Assembly (NCBI RefSeq): GCF_014647255.1
Contig: NZ_BMOV01000009.1
Span: 1-64,000, forward strand
From: Iodidimonas muriae
Lineage (GTDB): Bacteria > Pseudomonadota > Alphaproteobacteria > Sphingomonadales > Rhodothalassiaceae
Direction of reading: 5' to 3'
Length of the DNA: 64,000 nucleotides
The notes under the pieces were generated by a model that saw only the letters and a program-made list of their open reading frames with translations, ran no database searches and had not been told where the DNA came from. Below, one piece after another: positions 9,316 through 19,082 of this stretch. Within the stretch, counting starts at the first letter, position 1. Every line of letters begins with the position of its first letter. The position numbers and the translations under genes are program-made.

Positions 9316-12006
9316 GTGGCCCATACATATCGCCTGAAACGCACCATGCGTGCATCGCTTCTTGGCTCCGCACTTGCGGCCAGCACCGTGCTTGGCACTT
9401 TGCTGATCCCCGGCATGGGACTGCATGCGGCATCGGCTGCCGAAACAGCACGGTTCGATATTCCAGAACAGTCCCTTGATAATGCTTTGATCGATTTCAG
9501 CGTTCAGGCAGGCATGTCGGTATTGGTGTCCGACAATCTGGTGCGCGATCTTCGCTCCGTCGCAATTACAGGCACTCTGGACCGGGAAACCGCCCTCAAG
9601 ACCCTGTTGGAAGGATCGGGCCTGACCTTTGAACTGGTGGACGACAGCACCATTTCCATCAAACAGGTCCCCGTTCAGAAAAGTGAAGTCGAGGGTCGCC
9701 GCCTTTATGCACAGGCGGCCCCCACCACCGATGCCAATCTGCGCACACCCGATGCGCGTCCCTCCGGCTTCTCTGTTGAGGAAATCGTTGTCACCGCCCG
9801 TCGCCGAACGGAAAGCCTGCAAGACGTGCCCATTGCCGTCAGTGCCTTTTCCGGCGATAGCCTCGACAGGATGGGTACCGTGGATATCACCGGCCTCAAC
9901 CAGATGGTTCCCAATGTCACCATCGAGGTTTCGCGTGGCACCAACACCACCCTTACCCCGTTTATTCGCGGCGTTGGCCAGCAAGACCCGGTAGCCGGTT
10001 TCGAACAGGGCGTGGGGCTTTATGTGGATGATGTCTATCTCAACCGTCCGCAAGGGGCCGTGCTTGACCTTTATGATGTGGAGCGGGTTGAAGTGCTGCG
10101 CGGGCCGCAAGGCACGCTTTATGGTCGAAACACCATCGGCGGTGCCATCAAATATGTCACCAAGCGCATTGCCGACGAGCCGGAATTCCGGGTTCGAGCA
10201 TCGGGCGGCAGCTATCGCCAGCGCGACTTTGTGGGCACATTCTCTCTGCCTTTGGCGGACGAATTCCGTATTGGCGGGACTGTTGCCAGCTTCCAGCGCG
10301 ATGGCTTTGGCGACAATCTCAATCTGGAAGGCCTGGAGAATGGCAGCAAAGACATTCTTGGTGGCCGCCTGAGCATGGAATGGACGCCGACAGAGGATCT
10401 GTATATCCGCCTGTCTGGCGACTGGACCGATGACAATTCCGATCCGCGCCAAGGATCGCGGTTGACCCCGGGGCTGCTGAGCGGTGCGCCCGTTCTGGAC
10501 GATGTGTTCGATACCCGCGCGGGCCTCAACAATCCGGAAGCCAATGTGGTCAATCGCGGGGCATCGATGCTGGTCGAATATACCCTGAACGACAAGATCC
10601 AACTGAAAAGCATCACCGCTTATCGGGATAACAAATCCGCCTTGCCCGAAGATTTCGACAGCTTGCCGGCGGTGGATGTGGATGTTGCTTTGGTCACAAC
10701 CGATGACCAGTTCAGTGAAGAACTGCAATTGCTTTATAGCAGCTCGAAACTGAACGGGGTTTTGGGATTCTTCTATATGGACGCCAATGCGTTCAATGCC
10801 TTTGATGTTGTCCTTGGGACCACAGGCGAACTTCTGGGATTGCCGGGATTGAATGCCTTTACCCTGGGCGATGTGGATACCGAAACATGGTCGCTATTTG
10901 GCGATTTCACCTATGACATCACCGATACATTGGCCCTGTCTGTGGGTGGCCGCTTCACCACCGATAAACGGACGGCGAATATTGTCCGCCAGACCTTCCT
11001 GGGGGGCTTTTCCGAACTGCTGGGCGGCGAACCTCGCCTTCCCATTGCCACAGCCACCGATTTCAATGGCAGCGAGACTTTCCATGATTTCACGCCGCGC
11101 GCCAGCCTGAACTGGAAGCCGGTGGAAGATCATATGGTCTATTTCAGCTTTTCGCAGGGCTTCAAAGGCGGCGGATTTGATCCGCGCGGCTCGGCAACGG
11201 CGGCTCCCGATCTGGATGGTGATGGCATCGCAGGTGCAGCGGACCCGGACGATGTTCAGGAATTCCTGATGTTCAAGCCCGAAGAGATCACCACCTATGA
11301 GATCGGCCATAAAGGCAGTTTGTTTAATGGGCGGTTGAACAGCTCTTTGTCGGCCTTCTGGAGCTCTTATGATGATATTCAGATCCCCGGCTCCGTGGGC
11401 GTTGATGCCGATAATGACGGCGTTGCCGAAAGCTTTGTCGGGGTCACATCCAATGCGGGTGAAGCGCGCATCCGCGGGATCGAGCTTGAGATGACGGCCG
11501 CGATTGCGGAAAACATGATGGCCAATGGCGATAGCCTGGGCGCCACGGCTGCCGTGGGCTATATCGACGCCGAATTCCAGGAGTTCATCGACGCTTTCGG
11601 GCAGGATATCGCCGATCAGGCCACCTTCCAGAACACCCCGGAATGGACGGCGAATATCGCCCTTGATTACAACACGCCTTTGACACTGTTTGGAACGAGC
11701 GGGTCTCTTTCGTTCTTGCCCCTGGCCTCTTATCGCTCCACCACCAACCAGTTCGAAATTTCCAGCAACCAGCTGGATCAGGAAGGCTATATCCTGTTCG
11801 ACCTCAGCATTGTCTGGACCTCGGACAATGAACGCTGGCAGATCGGGTTCCACGGAAAGAACCTGACCGATAAGGAATATATCGTGTCGGGCTTCGATTT
11901 TGTGAACGACGATACCTTCGCGCCAGAGCTTGGGCTTGAAAGTACGCTGACCGCCTTCTTCGGCAATCCGCGGACCTTTACCGGCACGGTATCGATGAAG
12001 TTCTGA
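9316..12006 (+). CDS. TonB-dependent receptor with N-terminal signalling domain
   Basis: An 896-aa outer-membrane transporter. It starts with GTG preceded by AGGGAGA. A signal peptide ends near ASAAE at about residue 43. An STN signalling domain covers about 45-117 (FDIPEQSLDNALIDFSVQAG). The TonB-box region is EEIVVTARRR, followed by a plug with GVGLYVDDVYLNRPQG and VEVLRGPQGTLYGRNTIGGA. The beta-barrel ends in a terminal aromatic (GTVSMKF). The STN domain together with the sigma and FecR genes means it senses its own substrate. The barrel resembles the IroN/BtuB-like receptors abundant in sphingomonads and relatives, which often carry non-iron organic substrates. The adjacent CoA ligase suggests an organic acid, but the ligand is unknown. 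Confidence 0.95.
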   Translation: MAHTYRLKRTMRASLLGSALAASTVLGTLLIPGMGLHAASAAETARFDIPEQSLDNALIDFSVQAGMSVLVSDNLVRDLRSVAITGTLDRETALKTLLEGSGLTFELVDDSTISIKQVPVQKSEVEGRRLYAQAAPTTDANLRTPDARPSGFSVEEIVVTARRRTESLQDVPIAVSAFSGDSLDRMGTVDITGLNQMVPNVTIEVSRGTNTTLTPFIRGVGQQDPVAGFEQGVGLYVDDVYLNRPQGAVLDLYDVERVEVLRGPQGTLYGRNTIGGAIKYVTKRIADEPEFRVRASGGSYRQRDFVGTFSLPLADEFRIGGTVASFQRDGFGDNLNLEGLENGSKDILGGRLSMEWTPTEDLYIRLSGDWTDDNSDPRQGSRLTPGLLSGAPVLDDVFDTRAGLNNPEANVVNRGASMLVEYTLNDKIQLKSITAYRDNKSALPEDFDSLPAVDVDVALVTTDDQFSEELQLLYSSSKLNGVLGFFYMDANAFNAFDVVLGTTGELLGLPGLNAFTLGDVDTETWSLFGDFTYDITDTLALSVGGRFTTDKRTANIVRQTFLGGFSELLGGEPRLPIATATDFNGSETFHDFTPRASLNWKPVEDHMVYFSFSQGFKGGGFDPRGSATAAPDLDGDGIAGAADPDDVQEFLMFKPEEITTYEIGHKGSLFNGRLNSSLSAFWSSYDDIQIPGSVGVDADNDGVAESFVGVTSNAGEARIRGIELEMTAAIAENMMANGDSLGATAAVGYIDAEFQEFIDAFGQDIADQATFQNTPEWTANIALDYNTPLTLFGTSGSLSFLPLASYRSTTNQFEISSNQLDQEGYILFDLSIVWTSDNERWQIGFHGKNLTDKEYIVSGFDFVNDDTFAPELGLESTLTAFFGNPRTFTGTVSMKF

Positions 12007-12014
12007 TTTTTGCC

Positions 12015-13592
12015 ATGACTGTGCAAAATCATAAAAACCAATCCGGACCGGTGTCTTTCAAGGCACCGGCTCCGCTGCTTCCCGATTATCTCTCGCTTCA
12101 TGCGCGGTGGCAGGCCGATCATCCGGCATTGATCACCAGCGACGGCTCTGTCAGTTGGGCAGACTTTGACAAAGCCACCAACCGCATTGCCAATGGCCTG
12201 AAAAAACAAGGGCTGGGACCGGGCGATCATGTGGCGGTGGTGATGAACAATGGCCGCGCCATGATGGAAGCCTTGTTCGGCATAATGAAAGCGGGCTGTT
12301 GTTCCGTGCCGCTCAATCTCTCTGTCAGTGATGATGCCCTAGCCGCCATGCTTGACGATTCCGGTGCGAAAGGGATCTTTGTCACCGATCAGCAACGCCC
12401 CCGGCTCGATGCCATTTTTCAAACGGCCAAAAGACCCGCTTTATGCGTCTGCGCCGATGAGGCCGCTGCCGAGTGGCTGTCCCTGTCCCAATGGATGGGC
12501 CGGTTTTTTGACACATCGCTTGCACTTGCCATTCCGCCCGATGCACCGTGCAATATCATTTATTCCTCTGGCACCACAGGCCTTCCAAAAGGCATTGTGC
12601 ACAGCCATCAAGGCCGCCTGCACTGGGCCTATGATATTGCCCTTGCCTATGGCTATCGGGCCGGTGCCAAAAGTCTTTGCACCATCGGGCTTTATTCCAA
12701 CATCATGTGGGCCGTGATGCTGGCCACCCTTTTGGGGGGCGGAACAGTGGTGGTCCATGATGCCTTTGATGCCAAACAGGCTCTTGACGATATCAAGCGC
12801 CTTCGCATTACCCACACCGCCATGGTGCCGGTGCAGTGGCAAAGGCTGGTGGATGCCGGGGCGGACACTCTAGGCCTTGCCAGCCTGCAATCGGCGATCA
12901 CCGTTGGCTCTCCCATGCCCGTTGATCTTAAACGCCGGATATTGGCGCTGATGCCCACCGCATTTTTCGAGCTTTATGGCCTGACGGAAGGCATTTTGAC
13001 GGTTCTGGCACCCGACGACATGACCAACCGCCTGACAAGTGTCGGCAGGCCCATTCCCGGATGCGACATTCGCCTGATTGACGATGAGGGCCATCCCTGC
13101 CCCCATGGAGAGGCAGGGGAAATTGTCAGCCGCGCCCGTTATGTGATGCCCGGTTATCTGAACCGGCCAGATGCCACCGAAGAAAGCCAGTGGCGTGATG
13201 AAAATGGCGATGTCTGGCTGCGAACCGGCGATGTGGGCCGTCTTGATGACAAGGGTTATCTGTATATTGTGGATCGTAAGAAAGACATGATCCTGTCCGG
13301 CGGCCAGAATATCTATCCCGCCGATATTGAAGCCATCTTGCTTCGCCATGATGCCGTAAGCGACTGTGCGGTGATCGGCGTGCCGGACGACCGTTGGGGA
13401 GAAACCCCCATTGCCATCGTGGTGGCGGCGGCCGCAATCACCGCTGAAGATTTGCAGCAATGGCTCAATGAACGGCTGGGCAAGCAACAACGGGTGCGGG
13501 CGATTGTGTTTGCCGATACGCTGCCCCGCAACCCCAATGGGAAAATTCTCAAGCGTGTTTTGCGCACGCAGCATCAGAAAGGGCGTCTATGA
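12015..13592 (+). CDS. AMP-forming acyl-CoA synthetase / CoA ligase
   Basis: This 525-aa enzyme of the ANL superfamily should activate a carboxylic acid with ATP and CoA. The ATP-binding loop is YSSGTTGLPKGIVHSH at about 183-198. The hinge and C-terminal motifs are LRTGDVGRLDDKGYLYIVDR and DMILSGGQNIYPADIE, and the catalytic lysine lies in NPNGKILKRVLR (Lys 510). It begins 8 bases after the receptor stop and overlaps the hydrolase start by 4 bases, so it is part of the receptor operon. Similar sequences act on fatty, aromatic or cyclic acids. The substrate cannot be read from the sequence. Confidence 0.93.
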   Translation: MTVQNHKNQSGPVSFKAPAPLLPDYLSLHARWQADHPALITSDGSVSWADFDKATNRIANGLKKQGLGPGDHVAVVMNNGRAMMEALFGIMKAGCCSVPLNLSVSDDALAAMLDDSGAKGIFVTDQQRPRLDAIFQTAKRPALCVCADEAAAEWLSLSQWMGRFFDTSLALAIPPDAPCNIIYSSGTTGLPKGIVHSHQGRLHWAYDIALAYGYRAGAKSLCTIGLYSNIMWAVMLATLLGGGTVVVHDAFDAKQALDDIKRLRITHTAMVPVQWQRLVDAGADTLGLASLQSAITVGSPMPVDLKRRILALMPTAFFELYGLTEGILTVLAPDDMTNRLTSVGRPIPGCDIRLIDDEGHPCPHGEAGEIVSRARYVMPGYLNRPDATEESQWRDENGDVWLRTGDVGRLDDKGYLYIVDRKKDMILSGGQNIYPADIEAILLRHDAVSDCAVIGVPDDRWGETPIAIVVAAAAITAEDLQQWLNERLGKQQRVRAIVFADTLPRNPNGKILKRVLRTQHQKGRL

Positions 13593-14449
13593 CCGATTAT
13601 CTGTCCCGCACTGTTATCAGCGCTGATGGTCTGCGTTTGCATTATCGTGACTATCCGAACGCAGAAACAACCGCCTTGCCCGTCCTGTGCTTGCACGGAT
13701 TAACCCGCAACAGCGCCGACTTCCACGATCTGGCGCTGCATCTGGCCCCGCACTTTCGGGTGTTGGCAATGGATGTGCGTGGACGCGGCCTTTCCGAACA
13801 TGACCCCAATCCTGAAAATTACCATCCCGGCACCTATGTCGCTGATGTCCTTGCCCTTTTGGCGCAAGAAAATATCTCGAAGCTGGTGGTGATCGGCACC
13901 TCCATGGGCGGATTGATCGGGATGGCACTGGCGGCGCAAAATCCGGACTTATTGTCGGGATTGGTGCTCAATGATATTGGTCCGGAGATCGATCCGGCGG
14001 GCCTTACGCGCATCAAGGGCTATGTGGGAGCGGTTGAACCCGCAAAAGATTGGGATGATGCCATCGCCCATATGAAGGCCATCAATGGCCAGGCCCTGCC
14101 CGGCTTGAGCCAGGCCCAATGGGAACGCTTCACACGCGGGCTTTACCATGAAAATGCCGATGGCCGGCCCGTTTTGGCCTATGATCCGGCCATCTCTATG
14201 GCGGTAAAGGCGGGAGAGGTGGCCCCGCCCTCCATGTGGGCACTTTATGAGGCCCTATCCGTCACGCCGGTCTTGGTGCTGCGCGGTACACAGTCGGATA
14301 TTCTATCCACAAAAACCGTGCAAGACATGGTCCAGAAGCATCCGGATTGCACCGCCTGCAGCGTCCATAATCGCGGCCATGCGCCTTTATTGGATGAACC
14401 GGAAAGCCTTGCGGCCATCGATGCGTTTTTGAACCGCACGGCGCAATAG
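13589..14449 (+). CDS. Alpha/beta hydrolase
   Basis: A 286-aa soluble alpha/beta-fold hydrolase. The oxyanion-hole region is LHGLTRNSADF, the nucleophile elbow GTSMGG has Ser 105, and the catalytic His is in NRGHAPLLDEP (His 264). The start ATGA overlaps the ligase stop, so the two are translationally coupled. With the upstream receptor and CoA ligase it probably opens or releases an ester, lactone or ring-cleavage product imported by the receptor. Related sequences include beta-ketoadipate enol-lactonase-like and epoxide-hydrolase-like enzymes. The specific reaction is not known. Confidence 0.92.
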   Translation: MTDYLSRTVISADGLRLHYRDYPNAETTALPVLCLHGLTRNSADFHDLALHLAPHFRVLAMDVRGRGLSEHDPNPENYHPGTYVADVLALLAQENISKLVVIGTSMGGLIGMALAAQNPDLLSGLVLNDIGPEIDPAGLTRIKGYVGAVEPAKDWDDAIAHMKAINGQALPGLSQAQWERFTRGLYHENADGRPVLAYDPAISMAVKAGEVAPPSMWALYEALSVTPVLVLRGTQSDILSTKTVQDMVQKHPDCTACSVHNRGHAPLLDEPESLAAIDAFLNRTAQ

Positions 14450-14571
14450 CCGTTTTGCACACAGGTCAAGCCTCTTATCCATGCTGTACGCCGCATGGAT
14501 TTATATTCTTTTTCATCTTCTTATACGCCCAGATCATAAAACAGTGATATTGTGCCAAAAAGGCCGCAATG

Positions 14572-14599
14572 CATCACCTGCCGCTTGGCACAGGTGATG
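14572..14599. repeat. Perfect 9-bp inverted repeat before the RND operon
   Basis: CATCACCTG and CAGGTGATG are separated by 10 bases within the 319-base gap 14450-14768, which holds no gene. It could be a regulator site for the efflux operon or a hairpin ending the hydrolase transcript. There is no T-run after it, which argues against a simple terminator. Confidence 0.4.
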
Positions 14600-14768
14600 G
14601 ATGAGGTGTAGGAAAAGAGTCACCAAATAAAACGCAGGGTTATCAGGGATGCGCTCGTATCAGAGTGCAAAGAGGGGGTGTGAAAGCGCCGATCACCCTT
14701 GGCCGCTTCTCCCCTGCGTCGCTAGTGTCTCGGATTTTTGTTACCCGTTCAAATGCATTGGGCCCGAT

Positions 14769-15851
14769 ATGTCACGTCTGATTTCCGTTATCCTTACCTT
14801 GTTCGCGCTAAGCATCCTTGGCGGAGGAATTTATTTATATGTCGCGCAAGGCGACATCGCAGACCAGCGCCGCTTTGGCGACAAAGCCATCCCCGTTCAG
14901 GCTGCTGAAATCACCACCCACCCCTTTGCCAACCGCATCGAGGCGATTGGCACCACCGAAGCCAATGAATCGGTGACCATCAGTGCCCGAGTCTCCGATA
15001 CCATTGAAAGCGTGAATTTTTCCGATGGGGATATTGTGGAAAAAGGCGCCGTTCTGGTGCGCCTTAACCGGGCCGAACAAGAAGCATTACTGGCAGAAGC
15101 GGAAGCCACGATGCTGGAAGCCAAACAACAGCTGGAACGCACGCAGGATCTGGTGAAACGGGGCAATGCCTCGCTCGCCGTTCTGGACGAACGAGTGCGG
15201 CTGGTGGAATCGGCCACGGCCCAAGTGGCTGCAGCCAAAGCCCGCATCGCCGACCGTGTGGTGCGCGCGCCTTTTGCCGGTGTTCTGGGCGTCCGTCAGG
15301 TCAGCCCCGGCGCCCTTTTGTCACCGGGAACCCCCATCACCACTTTAGATGATGTGACCCCCATCAAGCTGGATTTCGCTGTTCCCGAACAGTTTATCTC
15401 CGCATTGAGCCGCGATCAAAGGGTGGTGGCCCGTGCTGCGGCCTATCCCGGCGAAACCTTCACAGGGAAAGTGACCAATGTCAGTTCCCGCGTTGATCCC
15501 GTTACCCGTGCCATCACCGTACGCGCAGAAATCGCCAATGAAGACAAACGCCTGCGCCCGGGCATGTTGCTTACCGTTGAAGTGATCAACAATGAACGCC
15601 TGGCTATTGCCGCACCGGAAGGGGCGATCATCCCAGTGGGTGAGGACCAGTTCGTCTTTGTTGTAAAATCCGACAATACGGTGGAACGTCGCCAAATCAC
15701 TCTGGGGCTTCGCCGTCCCGGCGTGGTGGAAGTTTTATCCGGCTTGAAAGCGGGCGAATTTGTGGTCACTGCAGGAACCATGCGCTTGCGGCCCGGTATG
15801 ACAGTAAAAGTACAAAATCGTGAGGCGCCCGTCGCCCGCCCCCAAGCCTGA
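14769..15851 (+). CDS. RND efflux periplasmic adaptor (membrane fusion protein)
   Basis: A 360-aa HlyD-family adaptor linking an RND pump to an outer-membrane channel. An N-terminal membrane anchor (LISVILTLFALSILGGGIYLY) is followed by the lipoyl half-motif VNFSDGDIVEKGAVLVRLN and an alpha-helical hairpin (AEATMLEAKQQLERTQDLVK). The second lipoyl half (ADRVVRAPFAGVLGVRQVSPG) and the barrel and membrane-proximal domains come last. The frame is open from 14649, but ATG at 14769 gives a normal N-terminus. The RND permease starts 9 bases after the stop. No outer-membrane channel gene is present, so a TolC-like protein must be encoded elsewhere. Confidence 0.94.
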   Translation: MSRLISVILTLFALSILGGGIYLYVAQGDIADQRRFGDKAIPVQAAEITTHPFANRIEAIGTTEANESVTISARVSDTIESVNFSDGDIVEKGAVLVRLNRAEQEALLAEAEATMLEAKQQLERTQDLVKRGNASLAVLDERVRLVESATAQVAAAKARIADRVVRAPFAGVLGVRQVSPGALLSPGTPITTLDDVTPIKLDFAVPEQFISALSRDQRVVARAAAYPGETFTGKVTNVSSRVDPVTRAITVRAEIANEDKRLRPGMLLTVEVINNERLAIAAPEGAIIPVGEDQFVFVVKSDNTVERRQITLGLRRPGVVEVLSGLKAGEFVVTAGTMRLRPGMTVKVQNREAPVARPQA

Positions 15852-15860
15852 GGTCTGGAC

Positions 15861-18800
15861 ATGATTCTCTCTGATATCTCTGTCAAGCGGCCTATTTTTG
15901 CCACGGTGATCAGCTTGTTGCTGGTGGCCTTCGGCATTATCAGCTTCACGCAATTGCCATTGCGCGAACTGCCCGATATCGACCCCCCGATTGTCAGTGT
16001 GAACACCAATTATCCCGGCGCTTCTGCTGCCGTGGTGGAATCGCGTGTCACACAGATTGTCGAGGATCGCATTGCCGGGATCGAGGGTATCAAATCCATC
16101 AGTTCCTCCAGTCGGGACGGCAGCTCGCGGGTGACTATCGAATTCACCCTGACCCGCGATATCGATGCCGCCGCCAATGATGTGCGCGACCGTGTCAGCC
16201 GCATTTTGAACAATTTGCCCGAAGAAGCCGATCCGCCGGAAATTTCAAAGGTGGACAGCGACACCGATGCCATCATGTGGTTTTCTCTGGTCAGCCCCGT
16301 ACTGGATGTGATGCAGCTCACCGATTATGCGGATCGCTTCATTGTGGACCGTTTGTCTGTGGCTGATGGCGTTGCCACCGTTCGCATCGGTGGCCAACAG
16401 CGCTATTCCATGCGCGTTCATCTGGACCGGCAGGCCATGGCGGCGCGTAATCTTACAGCCACCGATATTGAAAACGCTTTGCGCAGTGAAAATGTCGAAC
16501 TGCCTGCCGGACGGATTGAATCCACCGATCGTAATATTACCGTTCGGGTGGAGCGCGATTATAAAACCGCGCAGGATTTTTCCGAACTGGTTCTGGGGGT
16601 TGGTGATGATGGCCATCTGATCCGCTTGGGCGAAGTGGCCCGCGTGGAACTGGGGGCCGAAGACGACCAGAATTTTTTCCGGGGTAATGGTGCTGCCCGC
16701 GTGGGGTTGGGCATCATCCGCCAATCAACGGCCAACACGCTGGATGTGGCGAACGCCGTGCGTGCGGAAGTCGAGCGTATCCGCGAAACGCTGCCTGAAG
16801 GTATGGATCTGGATGAAAGCTTTGATGGATCAGTCTTTATCGCTGAAGCCATCGACGAGGTCTATGTAACCCTTGGCATCGCCATGGTTCTGGTGTTCCT
16901 TGTGCTTTATTCCTTCCTTGGCTCCTTGCGCACAGTGATCGTGCCTGCGGTAACGGTGCCGGTGTGCATTATTGCCGCCTTTACGGTGATGAGCCTGTTG
17001 GGGGTGACGCTCAATCTTTTGACCTTGCTTGCCCTTGTGCTGGCCATCGGGCTGGTGGTCGATGACGCGATTGTGGTTCTGGAAAATATCTATCGGCGCG
17101 TTGAAGCAGGTGAACCACGCCTTTTGGCGGCCTATCATGGGGCACGGCAGGTGGGCTTTGCGGTGATTGCCACCACCTTGGTGTTGATCGGCGTCTTTGT
17201 GCCCATCGCTTTTCTGGAAGGCAATGTGGGACGCCTGTTCTCGGAACTGGGCATCACATTGGCCACCACCGTCGCCTTCTCCAGTCTCGTCGCCCTGACC
17301 CTTACCCCCATGATGTGCTCAAAGCTGTTGCGCCGCACAGGCCCGAAGGGCTGGGTGAATGCCCATGTGGATGATGGCTTTGAAAAGCTGCGGCGTGGCT
17401 ATCAAAACGCGCTCACCTATTGCTTTCACAACAAAGCCATTATCCTGTTGCTGTTCGCTGCGATCACGGCATCGATCGTGGGGCTTGTAAACGCCATTCC
17501 CAATGAGCTTGCCCCCCGCGAAGACCGTGGCTCTTTCTTCCTCGTTGCCCGTGGCCCTGAAGGGGCTGGCTTCAACTATATGCGCGAGCAAATGGATGAG
17601 GTCGAAAAGCGCGCCATGTATCTGGTGAACGAAACAAAAGAAGCGCGGATTGTGATTGTGCGCGCCGATGGCGACAATTCGGGCTTTGCGGTGATTGTGT
17701 TGAAGCCCTGGTCCGAACGGAAGCGCAGCGCTGATGAAATCATCGCCGAATTGCGTGGCCGGTTGGCCTCTATGACCGGAGTAAGCGTGTTCATCAATAT
17801 GCGCCAAGGTATTTCTGCTGGCGGCGGACGCGATCCGGTGAATTTCGTGGTCGGCGGCAATACCTATGAAGAACTGGCGAAAATTCGCACCATTCTGGAA
17901 GAGGAAGCAGCAAAACTGCCCCTGATCGGCGTGGATACCGATTATCGGGAAACACAACCGCAAATACGCGTTGCCATTGACCGCGACCGTGCGGCGGATC
18001 TGGGTGTGTCAGTGTCCACCATCGGCCGCACTCTGGAAACCATGCTTGGCGGCCGCCGGGTCACCACCTTTGTGGAACGGGGCGAAGAATATGATGTGAT
18101 CGTACGTGCCGATGACAGCAATCGCCGCGAGCCATCGGACCTGACCAATATCTATGTGCGGTCGGACCGGTCCGGGGATTTGATCCCTCTATCCAATGTG
18201 ATCACCTTGCGTGAACAAGCGGCCAGCGCGACGCTCAATCGCTATAACCGGGTGCGCGCCCTGACGCTGACTGCACAGCTTGCCGATGGCTATTCGCTGG
18301 GCGAAGCCTTGGCGGATCTTGAAAATGTGGTGCGAGAAAGCCTCCCCGATGTGTCTTCCATTGATTACAAAGGGGAAAGCCGCGAACTCAAAGAAGCGGG
18401 CAATGCAGTTCTCTTCACATTCGCCATGGCCTTTCTGGTGGTGTTCCTGATTTTGGCAGCCCAGTTTGAAAGCTTCATCCATCCCTTCGTGATTATGCTG
18501 ACGGTGCCTTTGGCAGCGGCCGGCGGGCTTTTGGGGCTCTATCTTTCGGGATCAACGCTGAATATCTACAGCCAGATCGGCCTTGTGATGCTGATCGGGC
18601 TGGCGGCAAAGAACGGTATTCTGATCGTGGAATTCGCCAATCAGCTTCGTGATGAAGGCCTTGAAATCCGCGATGCCGTTATTGAGGCGTCCCTGATCCG
18701 CTTGCGCCCGATCATCATGACCAGCCTGTCCACCGTGATGGGCGCGGTTCCCCTGATCATGGCAACCGGACCGGGCTCGGCCAGCCGTCTGACCATCGGC

Positions 18801-18983
18801 GTGGTGATTTTTGCAGGCGTCTCCATTTCCACCGTCCTGACGGTGTTCATGGTGCCCGTGTTCTATGATATGCTTGCGAAATATACACGCTCGCCCGGTT
18901 ATGAAGCCGCGCGTCTTAAAAAGCAGCAAGAAGAACGTGCCCAAACCGGAACCATCGGGGCACAAGGCACGCCGGCCGAATAA
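15861..18983 (+). CDS. RND-family efflux pump permease (HAE-1 type)
   Basis: This 1,040-aa proton-driven inner-membrane transporter has the two-fold AcrB-like layout: a helix, a large periplasmic loop, six helices, then the same again. The proton-relay aspartates are in GLVVDDAIVVLENIYR and the relay lysine in GLAAKNGILIVEFANQ. The C-terminal motif LRPIIMTSLSTVMGAVPL is also typical. The N-terminus (MILSDISVKRPIFATVISLL) resembles MexB and MdtB-like pumps. Adaptor and pump form an operon ended by a strong hairpin at 19009-19040. Likely substrates are toxic amphiphiles or drugs, inferred from the family. Confidence 0.96.
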   Translation: MILSDISVKRPIFATVISLLLVAFGIISFTQLPLRELPDIDPPIVSVNTNYPGASAAVVESRVTQIVEDRIAGIEGIKSISSSSRDGSSRVTIEFTLTRDIDAAANDVRDRVSRILNNLPEEADPPEISKVDSDTDAIMWFSLVSPVLDVMQLTDYADRFIVDRLSVADGVATVRIGGQQRYSMRVHLDRQAMAARNLTATDIENALRSENVELPAGRIESTDRNITVRVERDYKTAQDFSELVLGVGDDGHLIRLGEVARVELGAEDDQNFFRGNGAARVGLGIIRQSTANTLDVANAVRAEVERIRETLPEGMDLDESFDGSVFIAEAIDEVYVTLGIAMVLVFLVLYSFLGSLRTVIVPAVTVPVCIIAAFTVMSLLGVTLNLLTLLALVLAIGLVVDDAIVVLENIYRRVEAGEPRLLAAYHGARQVGFAVIATTLVLIGVFVPIAFLEGNVGRLFSELGITLATTVAFSSLVALTLTPMMCSKLLRRTGPKGWVNAHVDDGFEKLRRGYQNALTYCFHNKAIILLLFAAITASIVGLVNAIPNELAPREDRGSFFLVARGPEGAGFNYMREQMDEVEKRAMYLVNETKEARIVIVRADGDNSGFAVIVLKPWSERKRSADEIIAELRGRLASMTGVSVFINMRQGISAGGGRDPVNFVVGGNTYEELAKIRTILEEEAAKLPLIGVDTDYRETQPQIRVAIDRDRAADLGVSVSTIGRTLETMLGGRRVTTFVERGEEYDVIVRADDSNRREPSDLTNIYVRSDRSGDLIPLSNVITLREQAASATLNRYNRVRALTLTAQLADGYSLGEALADLENVVRESLPDVSSIDYKGESRELKEAGNAVLFTFAMAFLVVFLILAAQFESFIHPFVIMLTVPLAAAGGLLGLYLSGSTLNIYSQIGLVMLIGLAAKNGILIVEFANQLRDEGLEIRDAVIEASLIRLRPIIMTSLSTVMGAVPLIMATGPGSASRLTIGVVIFAGVSISTVLTVFMVPVFYDMLAKYTRSPGYEAARLKKQQEERAQTGTIGAQGTPAE

Positions 18984-19008
18984 TCTGCGGGCTTGATCAG
19001 ATCACGAC

Positions 19009-19040
19009 AAAAAGGCGGGCATCTTGATCCCGCCTTTTTT
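19009..19040 (+). terminator. Rho-independent terminator after the RND operon
   Basis: An A-run, GGCGGG, a 9-base loop, CCCGCC and six T form a strong terminator 26 bases after the pump stop. It also helps place the start of the next gene downstream of it. Confidence 0.85.
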
Positions 19041-19082
19041 CATTATATGTCTATAGGAATAACCAACCAACAGGAGACCGTT

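Noticed and set aside
9298-10728. 476-codon minus-strand open frame
   Set aside because: It lies antisense to the TonB-dependent receptor and matches no family.
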